Positions 1-5,732 of a DNA stretch of 14,158 bases are shown here, piece by piece (the stretch's first letter is position 1; each line of letters starts with the position of its first letter). Both the position numbers and the translations under genes were made by a program. Under the pieces are notes generated by a model, which was not told the origin of the DNA, did no database searches, and saw only the letters and a program-made list of their open reading frames with translations. Source of the DNA: CAYLPT01 sp964385645 (GTDB taxonomy: Bacteria > Armatimonadota > Hebobacteria > Hebobacterales > Hebobacteraceae); the NCBI GenBank assembly GCA_964385645.1, contig CAYLPT010000134.1:1-14158 (forward strand). Reading direction: 5' to 3'.

Positions 1-1148
1 TCCCCTAGCAGCGCGGCAAAGCGCGCCCCCGCCCGCGCCGCCTCTCTCATCTGCGCCCTGAGGCTCCGCCCGGCGTGGTCCAGCTCCACCGCCAGCCCCG
101 CCCGCCTCAGCTCCATCGCCAGCACCAGCGCGGGCCGCCGGGCCTCCTCACAGGCCACCGCCACGTAGACGTCCAGCCCCGGCGGCTCCTCCTCACCCCC
201 AAGCACCAGCAGCAGGCGTTCCAGCCCCGCGCCAAAGCCGACCCCGGGCGTCGCCGGGCCGCCCAGCGCCTCCACCAGCCCGTCGTAGCGACCGCCTCCC
301 ATGAGCACGTCCTTGGCGCCCAGGCCCGGGTGGATCACCTCGAAGGCAGTGCGCATGTAGTAGTCCAGCCCGCGGACGATGGTGGGGTCAACCTCGTAGG
401 GGACGGCCAGCTCGTCCAGCGCCGCCCGCACGCCGGCCAGGTGCACCCGGCATTCCTCACACAGATGCTCCAGCGCGCTCGGCGCGCCCTGGCGCAGCTC
501 GACATCCCGCGGGACCTTGCAGTCCAGGATGCGCAGCGGATTGGCCTCATACCGGGTGCGGCAGTAGTCGCACAGCTCCCCCAGGTGCGGGGCGAAGAAC
601 TCCCGCAGCGCCGCCGACAGCGAAGGGCGACAGCGCCCGCACCCGATGCTGCTCAGATGCGTCACCGCGCCCTCGACCCCCAGGTGCGCGGCGAACTCGT
701 GGAACAGCGCGATCACTTCTGCATCAACGCCGGGCCCGGGGGCCCCCAGCACCTCGACGCCCAGTTGCGTGTGCTGCCGATAGCGGCCCGCCTGCGGGCG
801 CTCGTAGCGGAAGATGGGGGCGATGTAGAAGAGCTTCTGCACCGCCTGGCGCGCGCCCAGGCCGTGCTGGAGGTAGGCGCGAACCACCGGGGGGGTGCCC
901 TCCGGGCGCAGGGTCAGGCTGCGACCGCCCCGGTCCTGGAAGGTGTACATCTGCTTGGTTACGATCTCGGTGCCCTCGCCGGTGCCGTGGACGAACAGCT
1001 CCGTCTCCTCGAACAGCGGCGTCCTGATCTCGCCATAGCCCCATCGCCGGCACAGATCGCGGAAGGCGGCCTCCACGCGCTGGGCGCGCCACGAGTCCGG
1101 GGGGAGCACATCTTGGGTGCCGCGCGGTGCCTTATAGGTGGGCGCCAT
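1..1148 (-). CDS. hisS: Histidyl-tRNA synthetase, C-terminus cut by window edge
   Basis: Class II aminoacyl-tRNA synthetase that charges tRNA-His with histidine in the cytosol. About 382 codons are visible, against roughly 420 in the family, so only the end of the C-terminal anticodon-binding domain is missing. The start ATG is fixed by an in-frame TAA two codons upstream (1152-1154). Visible signatures, in order: the N-terminal P-R-G-T-Q-D motif (residues 8-13), L-R-P-E-G-T (80-85), class II motif 2 R-Y-E-R-P-Q-A-G-R-Y-R-Q (114-125), a C-x2-C region followed by N-P-L-R-I-L-D-C-K, the histidine-binding R-G-L-D-Y-Y segment, and motif 3 G-V-G-F-G-A-G-L-E-R. These features favour catalytic HisS over the HisZ paralogue. 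The Shine-Dalgarno site is weak (AAGAG next to the ATG). It diverges from cysE across 189 nt; I see no convincing promoter on its strand. Very sure of the family. Confidence 0.96.
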   Translation of the reverse strand, partial: MAPTYKAPRGTQDVLPPDSWRAQRVEAAFRDLCRRWGYGEIRTPLFEETELFVHGTGEGTEIVTKQMYTFQDRGGRSLTLRPEGTPPVVRAYLQHGLGARQAVQKLFYIAPIFRYERPQAGRYRQHTQLGVEVLGAPGPGVDAEVIALFHEFAAHLGVEGAVTHLSSIGCGRCRPSLSAALREFFAPHLGELCDYCRTRYEANPLRILDCKVPRDVELRQGAPSALEHLCEECRVHLAGVRAALDELAVPYEVDPTIVRGLDYYMRTAFEVIHPGLGAKDVLMGGGRYDGLVEALGGPATPGVGFGAGLERLLLVLGGEEEPPGLDVYVAVACEEARRPALVLAMELRRAGLAVELDHAGRSLRAQMREAARAGARFAALLG

Positions 1149-1245
1149 CTCTTAGCCCTGGGTAACGGGGACAGGTTCGTCGGCCTGGCCGCTGGGTCCT
1201 TCCCCTCCGTCGGCTGTGGACGCGACGAGGCGACGCCAACCTCGC

Positions 1246-1275
1246 TTGACACCGCCGCGCGGGCGCCGATATACT
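1246..1275 (+). promoter_or_regulatory. Sigma-70-type promoter for cysE-cysS
   Basis: The -35 box TTGACA (1246-1251) and -10 box TATACT (1270-1275) are separated by 18 bp. Transcription would start near 1282, giving a leader of about 56 nt before the cysE ATG at 1338. The AT-rich -10 box stands out in a very GC-rich background. Confidence 0.8.
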
Positions 1276-1320
1276 GGAATCACCTGACTTCGCGGGCGCC
1301 GGCCGATGCCCGCGGGCGCC
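1258..1320 (+). repeat. Three direct copies of CGCGGGCGCC in the cysE promoter/leader
   Basis: The exact 10-mer CGCGGGCGCC occurs at 1258-1267, 1291-1300 and 1311-1320. The first copy lies in the spacer between the -35 and -10 boxes; the other two lie in the predicted leader. Each copy contains the palindrome GGCGCC. The spacings (33 and 20 bp) are not equal. The arrangement could be an operator array, but GC-only 10-mers recur more easily in DNA this GC-rich. Confidence 0.5.
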
Positions 1321-1337
1321 CCTGATTCGAGAGAGGC

Positions 1338-2012
1338 ATGTTCGAGCGCATTCGGGCGGATGTCGAGGCGGCCCTCAAGCGCGATCCCGCGGCGCGAAGC
1401 CGCCTTGAGGTCCTCCTGTGCTACCCGGGCCTCCACGCCATAGTGCTCCACCGCGCGGCCCACTGGCTCTGGAGGCGTCACCTGCGACTGAGCGCCCGCT
1501 TCCTCTCGCAGCTCGCCCGCTGGCTCACCGGCATCGAGATCCACCCGGCCGCCCGCATCGGCCGCGCCCTCTTCATTGACCACGGCATGGGCACCGTCAT
1601 CGGCGAGACCAGCGAGATCGGCGACCACTGCACCCTCTACCAGGGTGTCACCCTGGGCGGCACCGGCAAGGAGACCGGCAAGCGCCACCCCACCCTGGGC
1701 AACAGCGTCGTCGTGGGTGTCGGCGCCAGCATCCTGGGCTCCATCAGCGTGGGCGACAACGCCGTCGTCGGCGCCGGCTCCGTGGTCCTCAAGGACGTGC
1801 CGGCCGACAGCACGGTGGTCGGCGTGCCCGCGCGGCTGGTGCGCCACCAGGGCCGCCGCATCGCCGCCGCCTCCATCTCCGGCGCCACCCAGGACGACCC
1901 CTGCGAGCAGTGCCAGGAGCGGTTCGACCGGGAGATTGGCCGGCTCGAGCGGCGGATCGAGGAGCTGGAGCGCCTCCTGCAGGCGGCCGCGGGAGCCGCG
2001 CGGCGAGACTAG
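1338..2012 (+). CDS. cysE: Serine O-acetyltransferase
   Basis: Makes O-acetylserine from serine and acetyl-CoA, the first step of cysteine synthesis, in the cytosol. The 224-residue length matches the short Gram-positive form (Bacillus CysE is about 217) rather than the longer enterobacterial one. The left-handed beta-helix of hexapeptide repeats spans about residues 65-165, with D81-H82 in the F-I-D-H-G-M-G motif, H117 in K-R-H-P, and G-G-T-G-K around 107-111; D81/H82 and H117 correspond to known active-site positions. Residues 193-217 form a predicted coiled coil, as in Bacillus, but C189 and C192 make a C-x2-C just before it. The protein ends in R-R-D, not the terminal isoleucine that docks in CysK in the classical cysteine synthase complex. 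A purine-rich GAGAGAGG lies just before the ATG, spaced unusually tightly. cysS follows after about 50 nt, suggesting an operon. No T-box or S-box leader is visible. Confidence 0.96.
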   Translation: MFERIRADVEAALKRDPAARSRLEVLLCYPGLHAIVLHRAAHWLWRRHLRLSARFLSQLARWLTGIEIHPAARIGRALFIDHGMGTVIGETSEIGDHCTLYQGVTLGGTGKETGKRHPTLGNSVVVGVGASILGSISVGDNAVVGAGSVVLKDVPADSTVVGVPARLVRHQGRRIAAASISGATQDDPCEQCQERFDREIGRLERRIEELERLLQAAAGAARRD

Positions 2013-2063
2013 GCGGGCGCGGCGGCGAGGTTGGACGAGGGGTCAACACCGGCGGGGAGAGCA

Positions 2064-3515
2064 ATGGCGATCTACATCTACAACACTCTGACGCGGCGCA
2101 AAGAGGAGTTCGTCCCCAGGGACCCGGGCAAGGTCGGCATGTACGTCTGCGGGGTCACGGCCTACGCCCCCGCGCACGTGGGCCACGGCCGCTCCGCTGT
2201 CGCCTTCGACGTCATCCGCCGGTGGCTGGCCTACCGCGGCTACGAGGTGACGTATGTCATGAACGTCACCGACATCGAGGATAAGATCATTGCCGCCGCC
2301 CAGCGGGAGGGCCGCGACTGGCGGGAGCTCGCCCGCGGCTACGAGCAAGCCTACTGGGAGGAGCTCGCCCAGCTCTCCTGCCTTCCGCCCACTATCGCGC
2401 CCCGGGCGAGCGAGCATGTCCCCGAGATCATCGCCCTCATCTCCCGACTCGTCGAGACCCAACACGCCTACCCGGTGAACGGCGACGTATGCTTTCACGT
2501 GCCCAGCTTCCCTGGCTACGGGAGCCTCTCCCGCCGGGACCTCGACTCCCAGATCGCCGGCGCCCGCGTCGAGGCCGACCGCCGCAAGCGCGACCCCCGG
2601 GACTTCTTCCTCTGGAAGGCCGCCAAGCCCGGCGAGCCCAGTTGGGACTCCCCCTGGGGACCCGGCCGGCCGGGCTGGCATATCGAGTGCTCGGCGATGA
2701 GCATGAAGTACCTCGGCCTCGGCTTCGACATCCACGGCGGCGGCGCCGACCTCATATTCCCCCACCACGAGAACGAGATCGCCCAGTCTCAGGCCAGTGA
2801 AGGGCGCCCCTTCGCCCGGTACTGGCTCCACAACGGCATGCTCAACATCACCCCCGGCGAGGGCGCCCCCCAAGAGAAGATGAGCAAGTCCCTCGGAAAC
2901 GTGGTCGGGCTCCGGGAGACCCTCGCGCGCGTGGGCGGGCCGGCGCTGCGCTACTGCTACATCGCCTCCCGCTACGGCAGCGACCTGCCCTTCACCGAGG
3001 ACACCCTCGAGGCCGCCCAGGCCGCCCTCGAGCGCCTCCGCATCGGCCGTCAGACCCTCGATCGGCTGCTGGGCTCCCCCGTCAAGCCCGCGGGCACGGA
3101 TCTTGCGGAACTTGAGGAGGCGACGCGCACCGCGGAGCGCGAGTTCCATGAAGCCATGGACGACGACTTCTCGACCCCCCGCGCCCTGGCCGCCCTCCAC
3201 GGTTTGGTGGGCGCGGTCAACCGCCTTGGCGCGGCGGCCAGCGCCAGCTTCTCGCCCTCCGAGGCCGGCCGGGCACGGCTCGCCGCGGCTCGCCAGACGC
3301 TGGTGGGCCTGGCGGAGGTCCTCGGACTCAGCCTCGCCCCCAGCCCGGTCGAGCACGGCCTGGCCAGCGACCTCATCGAGCTGCTCATCGAGGTGCGGGG
3401 CAGGGCTCGCCAGATCGGCCAGTACAGCCTTGCGGACGAGGTGCGGTCCCGGCTGGCGCAGCTGGGGATCGTCCTCGAGGACCGCCCGGAGGGCACGACG
3501 TGGCGGCGGCGCTGA
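2064..3515 (+). CDS. cysS: Cysteinyl-tRNA synthetase
   Basis: Class I synthetase that attaches cysteine to tRNA-Cys; 483 residues, close to the usual length of about 460-490. The start at 2064 is chosen because GGGGAGA (2054-2060) sits just upstream and the protein then begins M-A-I-Y-I-Y-N-T-L-T, as in the family. An in-frame TTG at 2031 would add eleven residues without family support. Visible: the HIGH-type signature H38-V-G-H41, the KMSKS signature at residues 272-276 within E-K-M-S-K-S-L-G-N, and zinc ligands C29, C209, H234 and E238, which correspond to C28, C209, H234 and E238 of the E. coli enzyme. The C-terminal part (from about 320) is the helical DALR-type region. The P-T-V-Y-D segment usual near the first zinc ligand reads V-T-A-Y-A here, a mild variation. 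It is probably transcribed with cysE, coupling cysteine supply to its loading on tRNA. Confidence 0.97.
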   Translation: MAIYIYNTLTRRKEEFVPRDPGKVGMYVCGVTAYAPAHVGHGRSAVAFDVIRRWLAYRGYEVTYVMNVTDIEDKIIAAAQREGRDWRELARGYEQAYWEELAQLSCLPPTIAPRASEHVPEIIALISRLVETQHAYPVNGDVCFHVPSFPGYGSLSRRDLDSQIAGARVEADRRKRDPRDFFLWKAAKPGEPSWDSPWGPGRPGWHIECSAMSMKYLGLGFDIHGGGADLIFPHHENEIAQSQASEGRPFARYWLHNGMLNITPGEGAPQEKMSKSLGNVVGLRETLARVGGPALRYCYIASRYGSDLPFTEDTLEAAQAALERLRIGRQTLDRLLGSPVKPAGTDLAELEEATRTAEREFHEAMDDDFSTPRALAALHGLVGAVNRLGAAASASFSPSEAGRARLAAARQTLVGLAEVLGLSLAPSPVEHGLASDLIELLIEVRGRARQIGQYSLADEVRSRLAQLGIVLEDRPEGTTWRRR

Positions 3516-3616
3516 GCCCTGGCGAGCGAGCGCCCGGCCGGCTGGCCCGGCCCGGCGGGAGTGGCGGGAACACAGCCCGGCCGCGCATTTCCGGGCGCAA
3601 GGGGGGCCCGGGGCTA
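3516..3616. other. cysS-sigH intergenic part with competing short hairpins
   Basis: No gene is visible here. GCCCGG (3575-3580), CCGGGC (3591-3596) and GCCCGG (3606-3611) are evenly spaced, so the middle element can pair with either neighbour. This region ends a few bases before the -35 box of the sigH promoter. It may end cysS transcription, but no T-tract is seen. Confidence 0.35.
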
Positions 3617-3645
3617 TTGACTCGGCCCGCGGGTTCACCTATAAT
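3617..3645 (+). promoter_or_regulatory. Near-perfect sigma-70-type promoter for the sigH-like gene
   Basis: The -35 box TTGACT (3617-3622) and the perfect -10 box TATAAT (3640-3645) are 17 bp apart. Transcription would begin near 3652, leaving a leader of about 175 nt before the start codon at 3827. This suggests the gene is driven by the housekeeping sigma factor and controlled, if at all, after initiation. Confidence 0.85.
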
Positions 3646-3651
3646 GACCGG

Positions 3652-3826
3652 TGTCCGGGCCGGTGGCGACGCGGGCCCGGATTGTGCTGGGGGGCCCAGG
3701 GCTCTCCCAGGAGGCACGAGACCGACCGGATCAGGAGGCCGCCGAGGGACACGACGCGAGACCGACAGCGCAGCGCCGACTGTCAACCCCTAGCTGTTTC
3801 GACTAACCAAGGTGGAGGCGGCAGCA
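3652..3826 (+). promoter_or_regulatory. Long untranslated leader of the sigH-like gene
   Basis: About 175 nt with no convincing ORF. It holds two AGGAGG motifs (3709-3714 and 3733-3738) with no ATG, GTG or TTG at a usable distance, and an exact 10-bp direct repeat CGAGACCGAC (3717-3726 and 3757-3766) spaced 40 bp apart. A small hairpin with a CTGGG/CCCAG stem can form near 3687-3699. I do not recognise a known riboswitch. Confidence 0.4.
3814..3818 (+). promoter_or_regulatory. Ribosome binding site that fixes the sigH start
   Basis: GGAGG ends 8 nt before the ATG at 3827. This favours 3827 over the in-frame GTG at 3812, which overlaps the Shine-Dalgarno sequence itself. Confidence 0.8.
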
Positions 3827-4477
3827 ATGCCTGACGGTGGCATGCAGGACGGTGTGACGAGTTTCCACGGCATGCTGGACGAGGAAGTGGTCCGCTACGC
3901 AAAAGGGGGAAGCGTCCGGGCCACGGAGCATCTGCTGACGAAGTACAAGAGCATCGTCGAGGGTAAGGCCCGCTCGTACTTCCTCATCGGGGCCGATCAC
4001 GACGATATCGTGCAGGAGGGCATGATCGGCCTCTTCAAGGCCATCCGCGACTTCCGCAACGATAAGCTCCTGCCCTTCCGGGCCTTCGCCGAGCTCTGCA
4101 TCAGCCGCCAGATCTTCACCGCCATCAAGGCCGCAACCCGCCAGAAGCACATCCCCCTCAACTCCTACGTCTCCCTCCACGCCAGTCTCTTCGACTCCGA
4201 CTCCGACCGCACTCTGCTCGATACCCTCGCCGAGTCCGACAAGGCCGACCCCGAGCATCTGGTCATCACCCAGCAGTTCTCCGACGACCTGCGCCATCGC
4301 ATCAAGCGGGACCTCAGCGACCTCGAGTCGGCCGTCCTCCGCGGGCACCTTGAGGGGAAGTCCTACCAGGAGATCGCGCAGGAGCTCCGCCGACGCGTGA
4401 AGTCCGTGGACAACGCCCTCCAGCGGGCCAAGCGGAAGATCGGGCGCAGCATCCGCAAGCTCATGGCGGCGGCCTAG
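3827..4477 (+). CDS. sigH: RNA polymerase sigma factor, SigH/Spo0H family
   Basis: Alternative sigma-70-family factor that directs RNA polymerase to a regulon. It has 216 residues, nearly the length of Bacillus SigH (218), and closely resembles it from memory. Region 2 covers roughly residues 36-108: K-A-R-S-Y-F-L-I-G-A-D (47-57), D-D-I-V-Q-E-G-M-I-G-L (59-69), and C-I-S-R-Q-I-F-T-A-I-K (91-101) followed by A-T-R-Q-K-H-I-P-L-N-S-Y. Region 4, with its helix-turn-helix (S-Y-Q-E-I-A-Q-E-L near 179-187, then V-K-S-V-D-N-A-L-Q-R-A-K-R-K), covers about 150-210. Region 3 is reduced, as in this family. In Firmicutes SigH controls entry into sporulation and, in some species, competence; no sporulation gene is visible here, so its regulon is unknown. 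It follows cysE-cysS, as in Firmicutes, but directly, with its own promoter and long leader. The first ~15 residues are unlike Bacillus SigH. Confidence 0.93.
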   Translation: MPDGGMQDGVTSFHGMLDEEVVRYAKGGSVRATEHLLTKYKSIVEGKARSYFLIGADHDDIVQEGMIGLFKAIRDFRNDKLLPFRAFAELCISRQIFTAIKAATRQKHIPLNSYVSLHASLFDSDSDRTLLDTLAESDKADPEHLVITQQFSDDLRHRIKRDLSDLESAVLRGHLEGKSYQEIAQELRRRVKSVDNALQRAKRKIGRSIRKLMAAA

Positions 4478-4489
4478 GCGGCGAACCCC

Positions 4490-4514
4490 GCGGCGCCCGC
4501 CCCCGGGGCGCCGC
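4490..4514 (+). terminator. GC-rich hairpin after sigH, possible terminator
   Basis: A 9-bp perfect stem GCGGCGCCC (4490-4498) / GGGCGCCGC (4506-4514) with a 7-nt loop lies 13 nt after the stop codon. No T-tract follows, so it is a weak intrinsic terminator at best; it may act with Rho or protect the 3' end. Confidence 0.45.
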
Positions 4515-4612
4515 CCCCGCCGGGGAGGCGACTCCTGCCCTCAGGCCGGTTTGGGTGACCCCGCCACCCAGGGTATCTATCGGGTGATACACGCGAGAGG
4601 AGGGCTGCTCTC

Positions 4613-5221
4613 GTGAGTGCCGAGATCTCCGAACACCACCCGCTGAGAACGCTCTTCCGCCAGGCGACGGCGTGGGCCTTCCAGCACGGCACCTTCCCCG
4701 CCGAGCGCGCCCGCGACGCGCGCCTGCAGGGCTACCTCTCGGAGGACCTGCTCACCCGCTTCCTGCGCATGGACCAGCTCCACAGGCTCCGCGACGCCCG
4801 CGGCCGGCCCCTCGCCGACGTCGCCGAGATGCTCATCTCCGGCCAGGCCCCAGGCGTCTCCGCCGACCTCCACGCCCTCACCCTCCAACGCCACATCGGT
4901 GACTACACCCTCTTCATGCTCGGGCTGTTCCCCGAGAGCCTCGAGCGCATCCGGCGCGACTGGCGCCGCAAGGACTCGGTCATGATGCAGCTCGGGGAGC
5001 TCCTCGTCCCCTTCCGCGACCCGGGCGACTACTACGAGGAGGCCGGCCGACGCGCCTACGGACGGGCGGCCGAGATCGGCCGCGACGCCGGCCTTCGCGA
5101 GGCCGATCTCTTCGAGAAGCTCTCCGAGTTCTTCCGTACCTACGCCGACCTCATGAACCTGGTGCGCATCTACCTCGACGCCAGCCCGGTGTTTGCGGAG
5201 CACTGCCGCCTCATCTGGTAG
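4613..5221 (+). CDS. Conserved-looking helical protein of unknown function
   Basis: A 202-residue protein I cannot assign to a named family. The GTG start is supported by GGAGGG at 4599-4604, 8 nt upstream. No signal peptide, long hydrophobic segment or catalytic motif is obvious, so it is probably cytosolic. It is rich in Leu, Arg, Glu and Asp and predicted almost wholly helical. Notable segments: Q-R-H-I-G-D-Y-T-L-F-M-L-G-L-F-P-E-S around residues 97-114; a Y-Y-E-E-A-G-R-R-A-Y-G-R-A stretch near 141-153; and an aromatic C-terminal part (F-F-R-T-Y-A-D-L-M-N-L-V-R-I-Y-L) near 173-188. The H-x2-D-Y-T core and the evenly spaced acidic residues suggest a helical bundle, perhaps metal-binding, but that is a guess. 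It sits alone between sigH and the tRNA pair, with a promoter that I could not define. Coding is supported by the ribosome site, codon bias and sensible composition. Confidence 0.8.
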   Translation: MSAEISEHHPLRTLFRQATAWAFQHGTFPAERARDARLQGYLSEDLLTRFLRMDQLHRLRDARGRPLADVAEMLISGQAPGVSADLHALTLQRHIGDYTLFMLGLFPESLERIRRDWRRKDSVMMQLGELLVPFRDPGDYYEEAGRRAYGRAAEIGRDAGLREADLFEKLSEFFRTYADLMNLVRIYLDASPVFAEHCRLIW

Positions 5222-5247
5222 CCTCCCCCAGGCAAACGCTTCTCTGT

Positions 5248-5270
5248 CGGACCTGGGCTTGACAGGTCCG
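5248..5270. repeat. 8-bp inverted repeat over the tRNA promoter -35 box
   Basis: CGGACCTG (5248-5255) and CAGGTCCG (5263-5270) are exact inverted copies with a 7-nt spacer. The -35 box TTGACA (5259-5264) lies in the spacer and the start of the right arm. It could be an operator, or the hairpin ending transcription of the upstream 202-residue gene, whose stop is 27 nt before it. Confidence 0.55.
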
Positions 5271-5288
5271 GCGCACCTCTGGTAGACT
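5259..5288 (+). promoter_or_regulatory. Promoter of the tRNA-Gln/tRNA-Glu pair
   Basis: The -35 box TTGACA (5259-5264) and -10 box TAGACT (5283-5288) are 18 bp apart. Transcription would start near 5295, about 8 nt before the mature 5' end of tRNA-Gln, a normal short leader for a tRNA operon. Confidence 0.8.
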
Positions 5289-5302
5289 CCTCCCGGTGGC
5301 CC

Positions 5303-5378
5303 TGCGGGGTGGTGCAATTGGCAGCACGCCTGACTCTGGATCAGGAAGTTCTAGGTTCGAGTCCTAGCCCCGCAGCCA
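5303..5378 (+). tRNA. tRNA-Gln (anticodon CTG)
   Basis: A complete cloverleaf can be folded by eye. Acceptor stem TGCGGGG/CCCCGCA; D arm GTGC/GCAC; anticodon stem CCTGA/TCAGG with loop CTCTGGA, giving anticodon CTG (reads CAG); T arm CTAGG-TTCGAGT-CCTAG; discriminator G; CCA encoded. The weak U1-A72 pair is typical of bacterial tRNA-Gln. Confidence 0.97.
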
Positions 5379-5391
5379 CATGCGGCTAGGT

Positions 5392-5468
5392 GGCCCCGTC
5401 GTCTAGCGGCCTAGGATACGTGGTTCTCAGCCACGAGATCGCGGGTTCGAATCCCGCCGGGGCTACCA
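5392..5468 (+). tRNA. tRNA-Glu (anticodon CTC)
   Basis: Complete cloverleaf, 13 nt after tRNA-Gln and most likely on the same transcript. Acceptor stem GGCCCCG/CGGGGCT (the first pair is G-U); anticodon stem CGTGG/CCACG with loop TTCTCAG, giving anticodon CTC (reads GAG); T arm GCGGG-TTCGAAT-CCCGC; discriminator A; CCA encoded. Both tRNAs in this pair read G-ending codons, which dominate in GC-rich genes. Confidence 0.96.
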
Positions 5469-5540
5469 ACGTTCTTGATTTTCCCCTGCGTCAGCCGCGG
5501 GACGCCCTCCAGGTTCCCCCTGAAGACCAGCCTCGCGCCC

Positions 5541-5567
5541 CGGCGCCCGCGGCCCGGGCGGGCGCCG
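5541..5567. repeat. 10-bp perfect inverted repeat between tRNA-Glu and the URO-D gene
   Basis: CGGCGCCCGC (5541-5550) and GCGGGCGCCG (5558-5567) are exact inverted copies with a 7-nt loop, all G or C. It lies 72 nt after tRNA-Glu and 165 nt before the next start codon. With no T-tract it could be a Rho-independent-like hairpin for the tRNA operon or a protein-binding site. The rest of 5469-5732 shows no gene or clear promoter. Confidence 0.5.
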
Positions 5568-5732
5568 ACGTGGACCCTCCTGTCGGACTCACGTGGGCCG
5601 AGGATACCTCCCAGGTTGCCTGGAATAGCGGGGCCGTCACACGAAGATCTGCGCGCAGGACGAGTCGCTGCCGCCGACCGACCGCGGCAGGCGCACACGC
5701 TCGGGATTCGAGACCAGGAGGCGCACCCGACA

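Noticed and set aside
75..1325. Open frame of about 416 codons on the plus strand
   Set aside because: It overlaps hisS on the other strand, which has all class II synthetase motifs; the plus translation is Arg/Gln/His-rich junk.
2043..3638. Open frame of about 530 codons on the minus strand opposite cysS
   Set aside because: Shadow of cysS: GC-rich codons leave the opposite frame stop-free. No ribosome site, and the translation is low-complexity Ala/Gly/Val without family features.
4551..4579. TTGGGT, 17 bp, TATCTA as a promoter of the 202-residue gene
   Set aside because: Both boxes match the consensus poorly compared with the three promoters accepted in this window; part of it also forms a 6-bp stem (4552-4557/4565-4570).
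5303..5468. tRNA pair as an integration (att) site
   Set aside because: No integrase, no repeated tRNA 3' end and no change of composition was seen downstream.
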